Of a stretch of DNA of 64,000 nucleotides, positions 24,240 through 34,400 are shown piece after piece; position 1 is the stretch's first letter, and each line of letters starts with the position of its first letter. Under the pieces are notes generated by a model. The model saw nothing but the letters and a program-made list of their open reading frames with translations. It searched no databases and was not told the DNA's origin. The stretch is from Saccharopolyspora sp. SCSIO 74807 (lineage in GTDB: Bacteria > Actinomycetota > Actinomycetes > Mycobacteriales > Pseudonocardiaceae). The stretch lies in assembly GCF_037023755.1 (NCBI RefSeq), contig NZ_CP146100.1:4557501-4621500 (forward strand), in the 5' to 3' direction. The position numbers and the translations under genes are program-made.

Positions 24240-25520
24240 ATGAGCAACACGAGCACCCGCGCTACGGTGCGGCGGAGAATCCTGGGGTTAGCGCTGCTGC
24301 TGTGCGGGGCGCTGTTCATCGTCCTGACGGTGGCGACGTATCAGCGCGCGTTCACCTCCAGCACGGACGTGGTGTTGGAGGCGGCTTCGACCGGGAACCA
24401 GCTGTTGCCGGACTCGGACGTGAAGGTGCACGGCATGATCGTGGGCCGGGTGTCCGAAGTGGAGCCGACGCGCAACGGCTCGGCGGTGCACCTGGAGTTG
24501 GAGCCGGACAAGGCGAAGTTGTTGCCCGCCAACGTTTCGGCGCGGCTGCTGCCGCGGACGTTGTTCGGTGAGCGGTACGTGTCGCTGGACACGCCCGAGG
24601 ATCCGGCGGGCCGGTTGCAGGCGGGGGATGTGATCTCGCAGGACCGCACGCGGGCGTCGGTGGAGCTGGAGCAGGTCCTGTCGGACACGATGCCGGTGCT
24701 GGAGGCGATCCATCCGGCCGAGCTGGCGACGACGCTGAACTCGCTGAACCACGCGCTGGAGGGCCGGGGCCAGTCGATCGGCGACACGATTTCGCGGTTG
24801 AACTCCTACGTGTCCGAGTTGAATCCGTCGTTGCCGGATCTGCAGGCGAACCTGCGCGAGGTGGTCGGGGTCGCGGAGACCTACGAGCAGGCGGCGCCGG
24901 ACGTGCTGCAGGCGTTGGGCAACCTCTCGACCACGGCGCGGACGCTGGTGGATCAGCAGCAGAACCTGCGGACGCTGACCTCGCAGCTGACCACGACGTC
25001 GGGGGACGCGACGAAGTTCTTCGAAGCCAACGGCCAGAACCTGATCCGGTTCGGCGAGACCTCCCGGCCCACGCTGGACGTGCTGTCCAAGTACTCGCCG
25101 CAGTACCCGTGCCTGCTGCAGAGCGTCAGCGGGATCGTTCCGCGGGTCAACGAGGTCTTCGGCGCGGGCACCGACGAACCCGGTGCGCACATCAAGCTGG
25201 AAGTCGTGCCGAACCGCGGTGCGTACCAGCCGGGCGAGGACGAGCCGCAGTACTCCGACCAGCGCGGGCCGCGTTGCTACGACTATCCCGGAACCCGGCC
25301 GCAGTACCCGCCGGACGGCCCGATCGAGGACGGTTCCACGCCGCCCGCGGCAGGCGGGACGCCGGACTCCGGGCTCGGTCTGATCAACTCGCCGCAGGAG
25401 CGCAACGCCGTGTCGAGCACGCTGGCGCCGTCGATGGGCGTGCCCGCGCGCGAGGTTCCGCAATGGGGCTCGATGCTGGTCGGGCCGGTGTTGCGCGGTG
25501 CCGAGGTGGAATACCGCTGA
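24240..25520 (+). CDS. Solitary MCE-family protein (lipid-uptake type)
   Basis: A 426-residue MceA/C-like protein with an N-terminal membrane anchor (about residues 15-35) and an MCE beta-barrel domain (about 40-120; VKVHGMIVGRVSEVE is typical). A long helical needle-forming region follows (about 135-300), then a proline-rich acidic tail. MCE proteins form tubes that carry lipids or sterols across the envelope. Unlike the 45.7-54.7 kb operon, it has no YrbE or other mce partners. It carries a TTA leucine codon at 24288-24290. The AraC-type regulator downstream and the shared box suggest a link with the acyl-CoA ligase gene at 26718. Confidence 0.88.
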   Translation: MSNTSTRATVRRRILGLALLLCGALFIVLTVATYQRAFTSSTDVVLEAASTGNQLLPDSDVKVHGMIVGRVSEVEPTRNGSAVHLELEPDKAKLLPANVSARLLPRTLFGERYVSLDTPEDPAGRLQAGDVISQDRTRASVELEQVLSDTMPVLEAIHPAELATTLNSLNHALEGRGQSIGDTISRLNSYVSELNPSLPDLQANLREVVGVAETYEQAAPDVLQALGNLSTTARTLVDQQQNLRTLTSQLTTTSGDATKFFEANGQNLIRFGETSRPTLDVLSKYSPQYPCLLQSVSGIVPRVNEVFGAGTDEPGAHIKLEVVPNRGAYQPGEDEPQYSDQRGPRCYDYPGTRPQYPPDGPIEDGSTPPAAGGTPDSGLGLINSPQERNAVSSTLAPSMGVPAREVPQWGSMLVGPVLRGAEVEYR

Positions 25521-25535
25521 TCCGCGAGGTCCGGT

Positions 25536-26618
25536 TCACGACCGGCGGCGCGCGTAGGCCATCGGGGTGCTGCCGGTCCACCGCTTGAAGGCGTGGATGA
25601 AGCTGGCCGCTTCGGCGTAGCCGAGCCGGATCGCGATGTCGTCGACCGACAGCGTCCCGTCCCGCAGCATCCCTTCGGCCAGCGCCGAGCGGACTTCGTC
25701 GCGCACCGCCTGGAAATGCGTTCCCTCCGCGTGCAACCGGCGGTGCAACGTGCGGGCGGTGGTGTGCATTCTGCGGGCCACGTCCTCCATGCTCAGCCGG
25801 ACCCCGTCCGGTGCGAGCAGTTGTTCGCGGACGTGCTTGGCGAACCCGGCGCGCTCGCGGCGCTCGGCGAGCAGGTCGCGGCACTGCGCTTCGCACATCG
25901 CCAAGGTGTGCGCGTTGGCCTGCGGCAGCGGGTGGTCCAGCAGCGCCGGATCGAGCAGCACCACGTCGGCGGAGCTGCCGAACTGCGGGGCGGTGCCGAA
26001 AAGTTGCTCGTACTCCGCGACGTCGGCGGGCTCCGGCAGCGACAGCTGCACGCCGCGCAGCGGGATCGGCTGGTCCAGCAGCTCCCGGATGATCGTGTAG
26101 ATCGCCGAGAGGTCCCGCCCGAGCAGGAACTCGCGCACATCGGCGGGGATCGCTCCGGTGTCCAGCTCGACCCGCAGCGCGCCGTCGCGCATCCGGATGC
26201 GCGGGATGCAGAACGCGAAGCTCAGCTCCAGGTAGCGCAGCGCCACCGCGATGCCGTCCCGCACGGTCGGGCTGCTGATGAACGCGAACCCGAGGATGCC
26301 GTAGGCGGTCAGGTGGTACTGCAACCCCGCCCGCATCCCGAGGTCCGGGTCGTCCGGCAGGGCCGCGACCAGGTTGCGCACGATCCGCAGCTCCTGGTGC
26401 GCGTCCACGGACCCGTTCGGGTCCTCCAGCTCAACCTCGGTGAGCCCGGTGCCGCACAGCAGCGACTCCGGCGGCACCCCTTCGGCGGCGGCGAACCGGG
26501 TCAGCAGCTGGGCGCTGGTCGTGCTGCGCGGGAAGTCCCAGTCGCGCACGACCGGGTCCGGGATCGCGGGACGGGTGTTCTGCTCGGAGGGTTGCGCGGT
26601 GTCGCTTCGTTGCGGCAT
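25536..26618 (-). CDS. AraC family regulator (Arabinose_bd/OruR type)
   Basis: A 360-residue regulator; ATG 26618 is the likely start (a TTG at 26633 is also in frame). The first 200 residues form the Arabinose_bd (PF12625) sensory domain, with LTAYGILGFAFISSPTVRDG near residue 110. The C-terminal 100 residues hold the double helix-turn-helix (DVARRMHTTARTLHRRLHAEG, and DDIAIRLGYAEAASFIHAFKRWTG). This subgroup often controls lipid or amino-acid catabolism. The gene lies between the solitary mce gene and the acyl-CoA ligase, convergent with the first and divergent from the second. Both targets carry the same upstream box, so it probably activates them. Confidence 0.9.
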   Translation of the reverse strand: MPQRSDTAQPSEQNTRPAIPDPVVRDWDFPRSTTSAQLLTRFAAAEGVPPESLLCGTGLTEVELEDPNGSVDAHQELRIVRNLVAALPDDPDLGMRAGLQYHLTAYGILGFAFISSPTVRDGIAVALRYLELSFAFCIPRIRMRDGALRVELDTGAIPADVREFLLGRDLSAIYTIIRELLDQPIPLRGVQLSLPEPADVAEYEQLFGTAPQFGSSADVVLLDPALLDHPLPQANAHTLAMCEAQCRDLLAERRERAGFAKHVREQLLAPDGVRLSMEDVARRMHTTARTLHRRLHAEGTHFQAVRDEVRSALAEGMLRDGTLSVDDIAIRLGYAEAASFIHAFKRWTGSTPMAYARRRS

Positions 26619-26630
26619 GGCCGGAAGTAT

Positions 26631-26681
26631 CAATCACTTGACCGCCGGTGTCATAGCCCGCACGGCCGATCGGCTTAACGT
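26631..26681 (+). promoter_or_regulatory. AraC-type activator box and promoter of the acyl-CoA ligase gene
   Basis: CAATCACTTGACCGCCGGTG (26631-26650) plus TCAT matches the box at 24061 in the pattern CAATCNNYTGACCGNCGNTG. TTAACGT at 26675-26681 lies 20 bases after the box. The box starts 13 bases upstream of the araC gene start at 26618, so autoregulation is also possible. Confidence 0.6.
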
Positions 26682-26717
26682 GATCGGAACAGATCGGATG
26701 TGAGCGAGGAGGCGCCG

Positions 26718-28592
26718 ATGACGCCGGTGCAGGCCGAACGCGCGGAGATCGAGGCGGCGATCGCGGGCCGCACGGTGCCGGACCTGCTCGCCGACATGGC
26801 GCGCGATCGCCCGGACGAGCAGGCCTTCTGCTCCGAGTCGCAGACTTGGACGTGGTCGCAGGCGCACGGGCAGGTGCTCGGCGTGGCAGCGGCGCTGCGT
26901 TCGCTGGGGGTGGGCTCCGGTGACGTGGTGGCGCTGATGGCGAGCAACCGGCCGGAACACGTGCTGGCGGACCTGGGTGCTTCGGCTGCGGGCGCGACGA
27001 CCACGACGCTGTATTCCACGCTGGCGCCGGAGCAGATCCGGCACGTGCTGGTGGATTCCGGCGCGAAGCTCGCGGTCGTGGAGGGCGAGGACGCTTGGCG
27101 GCGGTGGGGCGCGGTGCTGGGCGAGCCTGCCGAGCTGGGTGAGTCGGCGGAGCGGGACGAGTCGGCGGAGCAGGGCGAGTCGGGGGAGCAGGGCGAATCG
27201 GCGGAGCTGGACGTGCTCGTCGCGCTCGACGTCCCCGGCGCACCGGCACCGGCGGGTTTCGGCGGCCGGGTGCTGGACTGGCAGGACTTCCTGGAACTCG
27301 GCGCGGAGCCCGAAGCACCTGGCGACCGGCCGGACCCGGGGGACACCGCGGTGCTGATCTACACCTCCGGCACGACCGGCCGCTCGAAGGGCGTCCGGCT
27401 CAGCCACCGCGCGCTGCTCTACGAAGTCGAGGCACTGGCCCGGGTGGCCGGATTGCCGGACCAGGTGGTGAGCCTGTCGTACCTGCCGCTGGCGCACGTG
27501 GCCGAGCGGGTGCTGTCGGTCTACCTGCCGCTGCGTTGCGGTGGGCGTACGCACTTCTGCGCCAGCGTCAAGGAACTGCCGCAGCGGCTCCCGCAAGTGC
27601 GCCCGACGATCTTCTTCGGCGTCCCGCAGGTCTGGGAGAAGCTGCGCGCGGGCATCGAGTCGAAGCTCGCCGAGCAGGGCGGATTGCGCGCTCGCCTCGG
27701 CCGCTGGGCGTTGCGCGCAGGAACCGCCGGTGCCGAACCGGACGCGACACGAGGCCGGAAGGCGTTGGCACGCCTGGCGGATCGCGCGGTGCTGCACCGC
27801 ATCCCGGCGGCGTTGGGGCTGGACCGGTGCGCGGTGCGCGCGGTCGGTGCGGCGCCGTTGCCGCCGGGACTGGAGCGGTTCTTCGCGGGAATCGGGCTCG
27901 GGTTGACCGGGGTTTACGGGCTCTCGGAGACCTGCGGCGCCGCGGTGATGCACCGGGCGGACGCCGACCGGTCCGGAACGGTCGGCTCGGCGATGCCGGG
28001 CGTGGAACTGGAACTGGCCGAGGACGGCGAGGTGCTGCTGCGCGGGCCGCTGTGCACGTCCGGCTACCGCAACCTGCCGGAGGCGACCGCCGATCTGTTC
28101 ACAGTGGACGGTTGGTTGCGCACCGGCGACCTCGGGCGACTCACCGCGGACGGCCAGCTCAAGATCACCGGCCGGAAGAAGGAGGTGATCGTCACCGCGG
28201 GCGGCAAGAACATCAGCCCGGTCGCGGTGGAGTCGCTGCTGGTGGAGCACCCGCTGGTGGGGCAAGCGATGGTGCACGGCGACGACCGCCCGCACCTGGT
28301 GGCGCTGCTGATGCCGGACCCGGACGAGCTGGCGCGCTGGGCCGGCGCCCGCGGGCTCGCCGCGGCAGGGCGCGAGCAGCTGCTGACCGATCCGCGGTTG
28401 CGCGCCGAGTTCGCCGGTGCCGTGCGGGCGGCGAACGCGAAGCTCGCCAGGGTGGAGCACGTCCGCTCCTGGGGCCTGGCCGCGGACGAGTGGACCGAGG
28501 AGGCCGGTGAGCTCACGCCGACCCGCAAGATCCGCCGCAAGGTGCTGACCGAGCACCACCGCGAGCAGCTGGACGGGCTCTACCAGGCGTGA
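26718..28592 (+). CDS. Long-chain acyl-CoA synthetase (AMP-binding, FadD15-like)
   Basis: A 624-residue AMP-forming ligase that activates fatty acids to acyl-CoA. ATG 26718 follows GAGGAGG; GTG 26700 is less likely. The motifs are YTSGTTGRSKGV near residue 215, YGLSETCG near 400, GWLRTGDLGRLTADGQLKITGRKKE near 470, and a terminal RRKVL-type lysine region. Mycobacterial FadD15 and similar actinobacterial enzymes have the same length and layout. Residues 141-164 are an unusual acidic insertion made of four 6-residue copies. The shared upstream box with the solitary mce gene suggests that imported lipid is activated here. Confidence 0.92.
   Translation: MTPVQAERAEIEAAIAGRTVPDLLADMARDRPDEQAFCSESQTWTWSQAHGQVLGVAAALRSLGVGSGDVVALMASNRPEHVLADLGASAAGATTTTLYSTLAPEQIRHVLVDSGAKLAVVEGEDAWRRWGAVLGEPAELGESAERDESAEQGESGEQGESAELDVLVALDVPGAPAPAGFGGRVLDWQDFLELGAEPEAPGDRPDPGDTAVLIYTSGTTGRSKGVRLSHRALLYEVEALARVAGLPDQVVSLSYLPLAHVAERVLSVYLPLRCGGRTHFCASVKELPQRLPQVRPTIFFGVPQVWEKLRAGIESKLAEQGGLRARLGRWALRAGTAGAEPDATRGRKALARLADRAVLHRIPAALGLDRCAVRAVGAAPLPPGLERFFAGIGLGLTGVYGLSETCGAAVMHRADADRSGTVGSAMPGVELELAEDGEVLLRGPLCTSGYRNLPEATADLFTVDGWLRTGDLGRLTADGQLKITGRKKEVIVTAGGKNISPVAVESLLVEHPLVGQAMVHGDDRPHLVALLMPDPDELARWAGARGLAAAGREQLLTDPRLRAEFAGAVRAANAKLARVEHVRSWGLAADEWTEEAGELTPTRKIRRKVLTEHHREQLDGLYQA
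27137..27208 (+). repeat. 18-bp coding minisatellite inside the acyl-CoA synthetase gene
   Basis: Four units of 18 bases start at 27137, 27155, 27173 and 27191, consensus GGGCGAGTCGGCGGAGCA. They encode the acidic hexad (G/D)ESAE(Q/R) repeated, in the variable loop between the first subdomains of the enzyme. Unit number could vary between strains without a frameshift. Confidence 0.85.
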
Positions 28593-28832
28593 CGCTCCGC
28601 GCGTGACCGGCTGACGATGCGACGGCGCCGCGCGGCGCCGCACCGGAAGTCGCCGCACCGCCTCGCCGCAACCGCCGGAAGATCGAACGCGCCCCGAGCC
28701 GGCGCTCCGGAATCGGCGCGCCCGAGGCAGCGCCTCTGCACCAGCTCCTCCGGTCCCGTGCCGCGGACCCGGCGCCTACCGGCACCCGCGGCCCAGCCCG
28801 GCCCCGCACCGAGCACAACTAGATTCGGCGGC

Positions 28833-31145
28833 ATGAGTTCCTGGCGGTCCACGACCTCGCACTGGGGTGCCTACCGCGCCCGCGTCGACCCGGACGGCGC
28901 GCTGGAGATCGGCCCGCACCCGGCCGATCCGGCCCCGTCCGAGCTGCTCGGCAACGTCGCGACCGCGGTGCACCACGCCACCAGGGTCGAGCGCCCGGCG
29001 ATCCGGCGCGGTTGGCTCGAAGGCGGCGCCGGTCCCTCGGATCGACGCGGTCGCGAGGAGTTCGTCTCCGTGGGCTGGGACACCGCGCTCGACCTCGTCG
29101 CGGGCGAGCTGCGCCGGGTCCGCGAACGGCACGGCAACGAGGCGATCTACGGCGGCTCCTACGGCTGGTCGAGCGCCGGGCGCTTCCACCACGCGCAGTC
29201 CCAGCTGCACCGCTTCCTGAACACCATCGGCGGCTACACCGCGTCCCGGAACACCTACAGCTTCGGGACTTCATCGGTGCTGCTGCCGCGCCTGGTCGGA
29301 GACGCGGGCACGTACCTGCACCGCGGCGAGAGCTGGCAGACCATCCGCGAGCACACCGACCTCGTCGTCGCATTCGGCGGTATGCCGCCGAAGAACGTGC
29401 AGATCAGCCCGGGCGGTGTCACCGAGCACAGCACGTCGCGGACGCTGGCCGATTGGGATTCCCGCGGCGTGCAGCTGGTGGTGGTCAGCCCGCTGCGCAG
29501 CGACCTGCCGGACTCGGCGCGGACCGAGTGGCTGCCGGTGCGCCCGGCCACCGACGTCGCGCTCATGCTCGGCATCGCGCACACGCTGCTCACCGAGGGG
29601 TTGCACGACGAGGAGTTCCTCGCCCGCTGCACGGTCGGCTTCGACCGGTTCGCCGACTACCTGCGCGGCGCGGACGGTCCGGAGCGGGACGCGGAGTGGG
29701 CCGCCGGGCTGTGCGACGTGCCCGCCGACGAGATTCGGGCGCTGGCCCGCCGGATGGCCGCAGGGCGCACCTTGGTGACGGTGAGCTGGTCGCTGCAGCG
29801 CATCGAGCACGGCGAACAGCCGCTGCACGCGGGCCTGGCGCTGGCGGCGATGCTCGGTGGAATCGGACTGCCGGGCGGCGGATTCGGCCACGGCTACGGC
29901 TCCAGCGGCGACGTCGGCGACCCCGGCCCGCTGCTGCCGCTGCCGACGTTGGCGCAGGGCACCAACCCGGTCGAGACGTTCATCCCGGTGGCGCGGATCG
30001 CCGACATGCTGCTGCACCCCGGCGAGACCTACGACTACGACGGGCAGCGGCTGACCTACCCGGACATCCGCGCGGTGTACTGGGCGGGCGGCAACCCGTT
30101 CCACCACCACCAGGACCTCAACCGGCTGCGGCGGGCGTTCCAGCGGCCGGACACGGTGATCGTGCACGAACCGCACTGGACGGCCACCGCGCGGCACGCC
30201 GACGTCGTGTTGCCGGTGACGAGCACGCTGGAACGCGCGGACATCGGCGCTGGCAGGCGGGACACCAGGCTGATCGCCATGCACCGGGTGCTGGATCCGG
30301 TCGGGCGGGCCCGCGACGACCACGACATCTTCGCCGCGCTGGCCGAGCGGCTCGGTACCGGTGCGGCGTTCACCGAAGGCCGCACGTCGCAGGAATGGCT
30401 CGAACACCTCTATTCGGACTGGCGGGACCGGATGCTGGAGCAGGGCCACGAGGCGCCGGCGTTCGCCGAGTTCTGGGCGGCGGGCGAACACGTGCTGCCG
30501 CAACGCGACCGGCCCACCCCGCTGGCCGAGTTCCGCGCGGACCCGTCAGCGCATCCGCTGGCCACGCCCAGCGGCCGGATCGAACTGCGCTCCGCGACCA
30601 TCGCCGGATTCGGCCTGCCGGACGTGCCCGGGCACCCGGTGTGGCGCGAACCGGCAGACGGTCTGCACGACGCGCGCCTGCCGCTGCGGCTGATCGCCCA
30701 CCAGCCGCGTACCCGGCTGCACGGGCAAGGGGACGTCGGCGCGCTCAGCCGCTCGTCGAAGATCCGGGGCCGCGAGCCGCTGCGCCTGCACCCGGCGGAC
30801 GCGCGCGGCCGCGGCATCGCCGACGGCGACGTGGTGCGCGTGTTCAACGACCGCGGCGCTTGCCTGGCCGGAGCACTGCTGACCGAGGACGTGCTGCCCG
30901 GCGTCGCGGTGCTGGCGACCGGGGCCTGGTACGACCCCGTGGACCACCCGGGGCAGCCCGGCGGCTCCTGGTGCGTGCACGGCAATCCGAACGTGCTCAC
31001 CCCCGACCGGCCGACCTCGGCGCTGTCGCAGGGCTGCGCCGGGCAGCAGACCCGCGTGCAGGTGGAGCCGTTCGAGGAAGAACCACCGCCGCTGAACCAC
31101 GACCGGCCACCCCGGATCGCCGCGGAAACGCCCGAGAGCGGCTGA
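28833..31145 (+). CDS. bisC: Molybdopterin oxidoreductase, biotin sulfoxide/DMSO reductase type
   Basis: A 770-residue enzyme of the DMSO reductase family, ATG 28833. The opening SHWGAYRARV and LLGNVATAVHH segment, the absence of N-terminal cluster cysteines, and the GSYGWSSAGRFHHAQSQLHR block with the molybdenum-ligand serine place it with BisC/TorZ single-subunit reductases, not nitrate reductase or formate dehydrogenase. No signal peptide is seen, so a cytoplasmic site is likely, as for BisC, where reduction of biotin or methionine sulfoxides protects against oxidation. The bis-MGD cofactor genes are not in this window. The electron donor is unknown. Confidence 0.88.
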   Translation: MSSWRSTTSHWGAYRARVDPDGALEIGPHPADPAPSELLGNVATAVHHATRVERPAIRRGWLEGGAGPSDRRGREEFVSVGWDTALDLVAGELRRVRERHGNEAIYGGSYGWSSAGRFHHAQSQLHRFLNTIGGYTASRNTYSFGTSSVLLPRLVGDAGTYLHRGESWQTIREHTDLVVAFGGMPPKNVQISPGGVTEHSTSRTLADWDSRGVQLVVVSPLRSDLPDSARTEWLPVRPATDVALMLGIAHTLLTEGLHDEEFLARCTVGFDRFADYLRGADGPERDAEWAAGLCDVPADEIRALARRMAAGRTLVTVSWSLQRIEHGEQPLHAGLALAAMLGGIGLPGGGFGHGYGSSGDVGDPGPLLPLPTLAQGTNPVETFIPVARIADMLLHPGETYDYDGQRLTYPDIRAVYWAGGNPFHHHQDLNRLRRAFQRPDTVIVHEPHWTATARHADVVLPVTSTLERADIGAGRRDTRLIAMHRVLDPVGRARDDHDIFAALAERLGTGAAFTEGRTSQEWLEHLYSDWRDRMLEQGHEAPAFAEFWAAGEHVLPQRDRPTPLAEFRADPSAHPLATPSGRIELRSATIAGFGLPDVPGHPVWREPADGLHDARLPLRLIAHQPRTRLHGQGDVGALSRSSKIRGREPLRLHPADARGRGIADGDVVRVFNDRGACLAGALLTEDVLPGVAVLATGAWYDPVDHPGQPGGSWCVHGNPNVLTPDRPTSALSQGCAGQQTRVQVEPFEEEPPPLNHDRPPRIAAETPESG

Positions 31146-31185
31146 ACGAACGCCGCCCTGGCATTTCCCCGCGCCCGGTATCGCC

Positions 31186-31223
31186 GGTGTTGCCGCGAAA
31201 CAGGACTTTCCCGCGGCAACGCC
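31186..31223 (+). terminator. Hairpin after the BisC-like gene
   Basis: GGTGTTGCCGCG (31186-31197) pairs with CGCGGCAACGCC (31212-31223), one G-T pair, 14-base loop, 41 bases after the stop. A second small hairpin TGCCGAT/ATCGGCA lies at 31248-31268. The 348-base gap up to 31493 holds nothing else clear except the -10 element at 31482. Confidence 0.6.
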
Positions 31224-31481
31224 GACAAGCCGCGGCGAAGATATCGGTGCCGATCGCGCGCATCGGCATCACACCGGGTGATCATGGCTGGCCGCGGCGC
31301 GGGCGGAGCCCGGCGAAACCGGAAATCGAACTGCGATGCGACGTCATTCCGGTCACCGGTTGATCACAGGACACTGAGAAGAACCTGAGTTCGTTCGTCG
31401 ATTCCGGCGGCCGCTTCGTCGAGCCGTGTGGCGCCTCCAACACGACGGCCAATGCTCCGCCGAGCCCGCAACGGCGGCGAC

Positions 31482-31487
31482 TATTCT
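31482..31487 (+). promoter_or_regulatory. TATTCT -10 element of a probable leaderless arabinosyltransferase mRNA
   Basis: TATTCT ends six bases before GTG 31494 and fits the TANNNT rule for leaderless actinobacterial transcripts, which begin at or next to the start codon. No ribosome site precedes the GTG. An upstream start at 31428 or 31452 would be incompatible with this promoter. Confidence 0.5.
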
Positions 31488-31493
31488 CCGGGC

Positions 31494-34400
31494 GTGCTCA
31501 ATGCGGAGAAAGATGACACCGATCAGGCGACGGCGGATTCCGCGCCGCCCTCGGAGGCCGCCGCCGAGAGCCGCCCGCGCCGGCCGCTGCGGCGGCTGAA
31601 GCTGCTGGCGACGCTGTTCGGCCTGCTCGGCACCGTGCTGTCGCTGGCCGTGCCGTTCCTGCCGGTGACCCACGAGATCACCACGCTGCGCTGGCCCACC
31701 GCCAGCGGCACCACGCCGGTGTCGGCTCCGCTGGTCACGTTCTCCCCGGTCTGGCTGGACGCCCAGATCCCGTGCTCGAGCGCGCAGGACCTCGACGCGC
31801 GCACCAACGGTCCGGCGACGCTGCTGAGCACCAACCCGCCGGACTCCGACTACGGCAGGCTCACCGGGCTGACGCTGCAGGTCGACAACGGCCTGATCAC
31901 GCTGCTGACCCAGGGCAAGCAGATCAACACGGTGCCGATCCCGGCGGGCGGGTGCGCGCTGGACCTGCATTCCGACGCCGTCGGGTTCAAAGCCCGCGTC
32001 GGGGACAACGTGCTCACCAACATCGCCGGTGATCACCGTCCACAGTTGACCGGGATCTACTCGGACCTCAACGCGCGCACCGACCAGGTCGACGGGCTCT
32101 CGTTCGAGGCCCAGGTGGACAACCGCTTCGAGAGCTCGCCGACCGCGCTGAAGCTCGCGGTGATCGCGCTGGCGCTGGTGGCCTTCGTCGCTTCGGTGGT
32201 GTGCCTGCGCAAGCTGGACACCCGCGCCGGGCGGCGACCACCGCGCTGGGTGCAGCCGGGATGGTGGAAACCGACGCTGCCGGACGTCGCGGTGATCGGC
32301 TCGCTGCTGATCTGGTGGCTGATCGGGGCGATGAGCTCCGACGACGGCTACACGATGGCGATCGCACGAGCGCGTGAGAGCGCGGGCTACATCAGCAACT
32401 ACTACCGCTGGTTCGCCAACCCGGAAGCGCCGTGGGGCTGGTTCTACGAGGTCTACGCGCTGTGGGTGAAGGTCTCCACGGCCATTCCGTGGATGCGGCT
32501 GCCCGCGCTGCTGATGGCGCTGGTGAGCTGGATGCTGATCAGCCGCGAAGTGCTGCCCCGGCTCGGCCAGCAGGTCCGCCGCAGCCAGGCCGCCGGTTGG
32601 GCCGCGGCCGCGGTGTTCCTCGCGTTCTGGCTGCCGTACAACAACGGCCTGCGCTCCGAGCCGGTCATCGTGGTGTTCTCGCTGGCCGCGCTCTGCGCGG
32701 TCGAACGCGCGGTGGCCACCAGCCGGTTGATGCCCGCCGCGCTCGGGCTGGTCGTGGCAGCGCTCGCGGTCGGTGCCGGGCCGCACGGGATCGTCGCCGT
32801 GCTGCCGTTCGTGGCCGCGCTGAAACCGCTGCTGAAGCTGCTGGGCAGGCGGGTGAAGGAGTTCGGCTGGCTACCGGTGCTGGCGCCGATCTCGGCGGCC
32901 GGGTTCGTGGTGCTGAACCTGCTGGTGTGGGACCAGACCTGGCAGACGATCTCCGAGGCGACCTCGCTGAAGATCGACCTCGGGCCGAGCGAGAAGTGGT
33001 ACCAGGAGCTGAACCGCTACAACATGCTGTTCAGCCCGATCCCGGACGGTTCGCTGACCCGCCGGTTCCCGGTGCTGCTGGTGATCCTCTGCCTGGTGAC
33101 CTGCGCGGTGGTGCTGCTGCGGCGCAACCGGATCCGCGGTGCCGCGCTCGGGCCGAGCCGCCGCCTGCTGGCGGTGGCGGGCATGTCGTTCGTGGCGCTG
33201 GCGATGACGCAGACCAAGCACACCCACCACTTCGGGATCTTCGCGGCCGTCGGTGGCGCGCTGGCCGCGCTGACCGCGTTGGCGACGAGCACCACCGTGT
33301 TGCGCTCGCGGCGCAACCGGGCGGCGTTCTTCTCCGGGCTCATGGTGATCTGCGCGTTCTCGGCCACCGGGCCGAACGCCTGGTGGTACGTGTCCGGGTG
33401 GGGAGTGCGCTGGTCCGAGGAAACGCCGAAAATCGGCGGTTACGAGGCCAGCACGCTGCTGCTTGCGGTGGCGCTGATCGCGGCGATCATCGCGTTCGTC
33501 GAGCACGTGCGGGCGGACAAGCGGCTCGCGCCGCCGGGCGGGGTGGAGCACCGCAGCCGCGCGCTGCGCCTGGGTACCGCGCCGTTGTCGCTGTTGTGCG
33601 CGTTGCTGATCCTCAGCGAGCTGGCCGCGTTCGGCGCGGCGGTCGAAAAGCGCGCCGGTGGCTACAGCCTCGGCGGGGACAACATCAACGCGATGACCGG
33701 CGGCAGCTGCGGGCTGTCCGACTACGTCTACGCGGAGACCAACCCGCAGGCCGGGATGCTCAAGGTCGCCGACAAGCAGCCGGCGAAGGCGGCTCCGGCG
33801 GTCGATCCGGACGTGCCGGTGCCGTCGAACCGGCTGGAGGGCGAGGAATCGCCCGAGGACTACCTGAACGCGAAGCTCACCGGCTTCAACCGCTCCGGCC
33901 TGCCGCCCGGCAACGGCACCACCACCGAAGAACCGGACTGGAAGCCGCCGTACCAGTTCGGCGGGGACAACGCTCCGGTGTGGGGCAGCTACACCCAGCG
34001 CGGCACCGGCGAACTGCGCACCCAGTGGTACGACGTGCCGCAGCGCGCGGCCAGCGGTGAAGTGCCGATCGTGCTGGCGATGGCCGGCATCGAGGGCGGG
34101 GCCAACTCGCTGGCGGTGGAGTTCGGCAAGGACAGCCCGGAGGGCTTCCAGATCACCGACCGTCGCTACCTGCTGCAGCCCGGCGGGCCGAACTGGCGGG
34201 ACAAGCGGCTGGTCGTGGACGGCAAGGCCGAGGGCACCACGAAGATGCGCATCGTCGCCGTGGACCAGTCGGTGTCCCCGCGCGGCTGGCAGGCGGTCAG
34301 CGCACCCCGCGCGCCGCAGCTGACGAACATGACCGACGTGGTCGGCGACAGCCCGACGTTCGTGGACTGGTCGGCCGCGTTCGTGCACCCCTGCCTGCAA

